Assembly: GCA_016788945.1 (NCBI GenBank)
Contig: JAEUSA010000091.1
Location: 1 to 8,988, forward strand
Length of the DNA: 8,988 nucleotides
Source of the DNA: Leptospiraceae bacterium
GTDB taxonomy: Bacteria > Spirochaetota > Leptospiria > Turneriellales > Turneriellaceae
Direction: 5' to 3'
Shown here in pieces: positions 6,231-8,988 of this stretch. The translations under genes were made by a program, and so were the position numbers. Position 1 is the stretch's first letter, and each line of letters begins with the position of its first letter. The notes beneath the pieces are model-generated. The model was not told the origin of the DNA, did no database searches, and was given only the letters and a program-made list of their open reading frames with translations.

Positions 6231-7712
6231 TTATTTCGTTTTCCCGGCCTGGTGGTTGTATTCGACGACCGACTTAAAAAGTATCTCAATACCCACTTTA
6301 AGGTGATCGACGGCCATACTTTCGTTTTTGCCGTGAATGCCATCTATCTCCTCAGTCGTGAGCAGTGCGGGTATCAGGCCGTAACATTTGATGCCTATTT
6401 GCCGCAGGTATGAACTGTCGGTGGTACCCGGCGACAAAAACGGTGCCGCGATCGCACCCGGTACGGTCTTCACCGCGACACCGGCCATGACACGAAACAG
6501 CAGGCCATCCATCGGTGAAATCGAACCGGGTTCCATATGGCGCGCCGTCACTTCGACGCCATATTTCGCGCCGATCTGTTTGACCTTCTCGACCATCGCC
6601 TTTTCGTCGACGCCCGGCAGAATGCGCATATCGAGCGAGCCGGTTGTTTCTGAAGTAATTACATTGATGCCCATCGGGTGCGAATCGATGCCGGTGATAC
6701 TCACCGTGTTGCGCGTCATCGCAATCAGATGTCGGCTCAGGTTGATACTCTTTTTGATCAGCGGAAACACTGCCGGATTACGCGAGCGCTTGAGCGCAAA
6801 CGATTGCGGAAACGGCAGCACGTCGGAGAGCGAAGAAAAAAATGCCGCTGCCTGATCATCGATCTGCGTCTTCGCGGCGATCGTCTGCACTTCGGTCAAA
6901 AAGTCGACCATCGCTTTTGCTGCATAACTCACCGGCGGCGTGCTGCCATGGCCCGGCGTGGCTTTGCTTTTTAGGTCGAGCCAGACCGCGCCTTTTTCGG
7001 CGAGCTGAATGTTAAACAGTTTGCTGCCTTTGATCGCGACGTCTCTGCTGCCGGTGCCGCCTTCGTTCCATACATATTCATAACCTTTGAAAATGTCGCG
7101 GTGGTCGCGAATCAAAAAGCGCATGCCGTGCTCAGACCGGCTCTCTTCGTCGGCAACCGCGAGGAACATCAGGTTTGTTTCCAGCGGTATTTTTTTCTCA
7201 TGCGCGAGCAGAAATGCGTAGAGCTGCATGATGCCGAGACCTTTGGTGTCGACTGCGCCGCGGCCGTGAATGCGCCCATCGGCGCGCACGCCGGCAAAGG
7301 GCGGGTGTGCCCATTCTTTTGCATCGGCTTCAACCACGTCGATATGGCTGGTGAGAATCAGGCCACCTTTGTTCTGTTCTTTGCCTTTGAGCTCTGCCAC
7401 CAGCGAAACACGATCGGGTTTACCGGGGTACGCAATCAGGCGTGAAGGTATGCCGCGTTTATCGAGAATCGCTTTCAGGAAAAGTGCACCGTCGCGTTCC
7501 CGACCACGCACGGTCGCAATGCGGATGTACTTCTGCAAGTCGGCGGCGGCGTCTTCGCCGATTGCGGCATAGTCGAGTGCCGGTACCGCCGCGGCGGGCG
7601 TGATGGGTTTTATGCGCGGTTCGGTGAAGAGTATTGTATAGGCGATAAACAGTACGAGGCAGGCGAGCAGCCCTAAAAAGATTTTCTTAACGGTTTTGCG
7701 TTTTGACGACAT
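6231..7712 (-). CDS. M20 family metallopeptidase, carboxypeptidase S/PM20D1-like
   Basis: This 493-residue membrane-anchored dizinc hydrolase has the usual M20 residues: His123-x-Asp125 (SHIDVV), bridging Asp155 (GRGAVDTKG), Glu189-Glu190 (ADEES), Glu217 (NEGG) and C-terminal His460 (GIHGKNE). One N-terminal membrane segment (about 11-29) precedes the catalytic domain, and the insert after about 240 with ATPGHGSTPP fits the dimerisation domain. Length, anchor and motif order resemble yeast carboxypeptidase S and animal PM20D1, which act on dipeptides or on N-acyl amino acids. The substrate here is not determined. Membrane topology suggests a periplasm-facing enzyme. The frame stays open upstream to 7829 through a palindrome, but that extension looks non-coding. 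The ATG at 7712, just before the basic residues and membrane segment, is the likely start, although no ribosome site is visible. It lies downstream of the P450 gene on the same strand. Confidence 0.9.
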   Translation of the reverse strand: MSSKRKTVKKIFLGLLACLVLFIAYTILFTEPRIKPITPAAAVPALDYAAIGEDAAADLQKYIRIATVRGRERDGALFLKAILDKRGIPSRLIAYPGKPDRVSLVAELKGKEQNKGGLILTSHIDVVEADAKEWAHPPFAGVRADGRIHGRGAVDTKGLGIMQLYAFLLAHEKKIPLETNLMFLAVADEESRSEHGMRFLIRDHRDIFKGYEYVWNEGGTGSRDVAIKGSKLFNIQLAEKGAVWLDLKSKATPGHGSTPPVSYAAKAMVDFLTEVQTIAAKTQIDDQAAAFFSSLSDVLPFPQSFALKRSRNPAVFPLIKKSINLSRHLIAMTRNTVSITGIDSHPMGINVITSETTGSLDMRILPGVDEKAMVEKVKQIGAKYGVEVTARHMEPGSISPMDGLLFRVMAGVAVKTVPGAIAAPFLSPGTTDSSYLRQIGIKCYGLIPALLTTEEIDGIHGKNESMAVDHLKVGIEILFKSVVEYNHQAGKTK

Positions 7713-7781
7713 CGGCCGAGCAGCATTTGCGCCGCGCCCGTGTAAACCTGTTTCGGCACGGAGACATCTTGTGGAATATTG

Positions 7782-7824
7782 CGCCACGCCTATCCAAACG
7801 CCTTGCGTTTGGATAGGCGTGGCG
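7782..7824. repeat. Perfect 43-base palindrome: 20-base arms, 3-base loop
   Basis: Bases 7782-7801 (cgccacgcctatccaaacgc) are the exact reverse complement of 7805-7824, separated only by ctt. The element sits in the 142-base gap between the P450 stop codon and the M20 start codon, about 30 bases after the P450 gene in transcription order. No T-run follows on either strand, so it is not a standard intrinsic terminator. A very strong RNA hairpin here could block exonucleases and stabilise the upstream mRNA, or cause partial termination. Its geometry matches the palindrome at 2306-2350, but apart from a short GCCAC string the sequences are unrelated. Confidence 0.95.
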
Positions 7825-7854
7825 TTCAACCACCGACGAGTGTGCCCGCCGGGA

Positions 7855-8988
7855 TCAGAGAGCGGTCAACTGCAGTGGTAGACCATCTACCGGTTCCTGA
7901 ATCGGCACACTGAAGCGCGGGGCATAACCCGGTGCGGATTGCCAGCGGTACTGTGTCAGAATCTTGCTCATGATCAGTTTCACCTGCATTTCGGCAAAAT
8001 TGAGACCGAGGCAGAGGTGCTTGCCCGAACCAAACGGCACATACGCACCGGGGTGCTGTTTGTGTTCTTCACGCCCGGGTGAGAAGCGCTGCGGATCAAA
8101 CACATTGGGCTTGGACCAGTAATCGGCTGAGCGGTGCAGCAGGTGCGCAACGACAGCGACGCGTGAGCCTTTGGGGAAATGGTAGCCGGCGAGTTCGGCC
8201 GCCGCTTCGAGCTTGCGCGGGAACACGACGAGCGGCGGGTGCAGGCGCAGTATTTCTTTAAACGCCCAACCAAGTTTTTCCAGTTCTTTGAGGCGGCCGT
8301 AGTCGAGTTCACCCGCCGCATAGAGTTGCCGGCTTTCTTGCCGAAGTTGATCTTGCCAATGGGTGTGCTGCGACAGCTCGTACATGAGGCTCGTGATGCT
8401 CGACGCGGTCGTGTCGTGGGCGGCCATCAGAATGAAGATTGCGTGGTTCATGACCTCGGCGTCGCTCAGCCGTTCACCGTCGATTTCGGCGATGCACAGT
8501 TGACCGAAAAGATCGGGGGTAACATTCTTGCGCCGCTCGGCGATGAGAGTTTGAAAATACCTGATGAGCTCGGCGCGCGCGACAAAACCCTGGCCGTACG
8601 TCGTGAACGGCAACTGCAGACGCAACAGCCCCGTCACCGCGTGCACGATGTTGCTGATCGCCCGGTTGAGCGAAGGCAGGTTTTGCTCTGCTTTGATGCC
8701 GAAGAACACCGCCGCGGCCATCTTGAGCGTGAGTTCTTTGATGCGCGGGAACAGGGGCGCGCCGTTCGCGCCGCCAAAATATTTCGGAATATATTCATTC
8801 GCAATCGGCTGCATCAGTGATAGATATCCAGCCATCGGCTCTTTGAGAAATGACTGCTGCAGCATCTGCCGGTGAAAGCGGTGTTCCTGGCCGTCTCGCA
8901 AAAGCAATCCGCCCTTGAACAGCTCACCGATCGCGAAATCCCAACCCTTGCGTGAAGAGTAGATGCCCTCTTTGTCTGCGAGAATCTC
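7855..8988 (-). CDS. Cytochrome P450 (5' end beyond the window)
   Basis: 377 residues of a haem-thiolate monooxygenase are visible; the frame is open to the right edge, so the N-terminus (roughly 70 or more residues by comparison with usual P450 length) lies outside. Visible residues, counted from the window edge, begin with EILADKEGIYSSRKGWDF and continue into LRDGQEHRFHRQM, the C-helix region with its haem-contact Arg/His residues. The I-helix oxygen motif is AAHDTT (189-194), the K-helix ExxR is EILR (245-248), a PERF-like FDPQRF follows, and the haem loop is PFGSGKHLCLG with ligand Cys326. All core motifs are intact. No reductase or ferredoxin domain is fused, so it needs separate redox partners. 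The substrate cannot be read from the sequence; hydrophobic substrates such as fatty acids, sterols or terpenoids are typical. No ferredoxin gene is seen nearby. A TTG at 8907 is internal, not the start. Confidence 0.95.
   Translation of the reverse strand, partial: EILADKEGIYSSRKGWDFAIGELFKGGLLLRDGQEHRFHRQMLQQSFLKEPMAGYLSLMQPIANEYIPKYFGGANGAPLFPRIKELTLKMAAAVFFGIKAEQNLPSLNRAISNIVHAVTGLLRLQLPFTTYGQGFVARAELIRYFQTLIAERRKNVTPDLFGQLCIAEIDGERLSDAEVMNHAIFILMAAHDTTASSITSLMYELSQHTHWQDQLRQESRQLYAAGELDYGRLKELEKLGWAFKEILRLHPPLVVFPRKLEAAAELAGYHFPKGSRVAVVAHLLHRSADYWSKPNVFDPQRFSPGREEHKQHPGAYVPFGSGKHLCLGLNFAEMQVKLIMSKILTQYRWQSAPGYAPRFSVPIQEPVDGLPLQLTAL

Noticed and set aside
7713..7829. N-terminal extension of the M20 peptidase to 7829
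   Set aside because: The extension is read from the palindrome, resembles no M20 leader, and precedes the basic residues and membrane anchor that normally begin such proteins. Both strands of the palindrome encode nearly the same peptide (ATPIQT..VWIGVA), an artefact of its symmetry.
8179..8820. Long 213-codon + strand frame opposite the P450 gene
   Set aside because: It is antisense to a region carrying all P450 motifs; its composition is typical of a complementary-strand shadow.

Overview
The window looks like a stretch of a spirochaete chromosome, most likely from the Leptospirales (a Leptospira/Leptonema/Turneriella-type bacterium) with moderate G+C content. This is inferred from a large class III adenylate cyclase fused to a 7TMR-DISM-type sensor, spirochaete-like lipoprotein signals, and weak or absent Shine-Dalgarno sequences before several genes. 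No gene here fixes the species. Nothing marks a prophage, insertion sequence or CRISPR array.

Left part (1-2227): an inverted repeat lies at the left edge. A DUF2161 protein with a PD-(D/E)XK-type core follows on the + strand. It converges, with a 20-base overlap, on a minus-strand pair: a secreted endonuclease I (EndA/Dns family) and an M23 metallopeptidase that is probably a lipoprotein. The stop codon of the nuclease gene touches the start codon of the peptidase gene, so the two are probably translationally coupled. Both products act outside the cytoplasm, one on DNA and one on peptidoglycan.

Middle part (2228-4876): a near-perfect hairpin (21-base arms, 3-base loop) lies just before a small + strand tRNA cluster, tRNA-Lys(UUU) then tRNA-Glu(UUC), which ends in a strong intrinsic terminator. 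Facing it on the minus strand is a 681-residue membrane adenylate cyclase. The 190 bases upstream of the cyclase hold nothing I can name with confidence.

Right part (4877-8988): four minus-strand genes lie in a row. In transcription order they are a cytochrome P450 (5' end cut by the window edge), an M20 metallopeptidase resembling carboxypeptidase S/PM20D1, a small secreted four-cysteine protein, and an unrecognised polytopic membrane protein rich in conserved-looking histidines. The last three are closely spaced and may form an operon. A second perfect hairpin (20-base arms, 3-base loop) separates the P450 from the M20 gene. The P450 and PM20D1-like functions could suggest lipid or N-acyl amino acid chemistry, but that link is inference.

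The most unusual items are the two long, perfect, tight-looped hairpins, which share architecture but not sequence, and the histidine-rich membrane protein.
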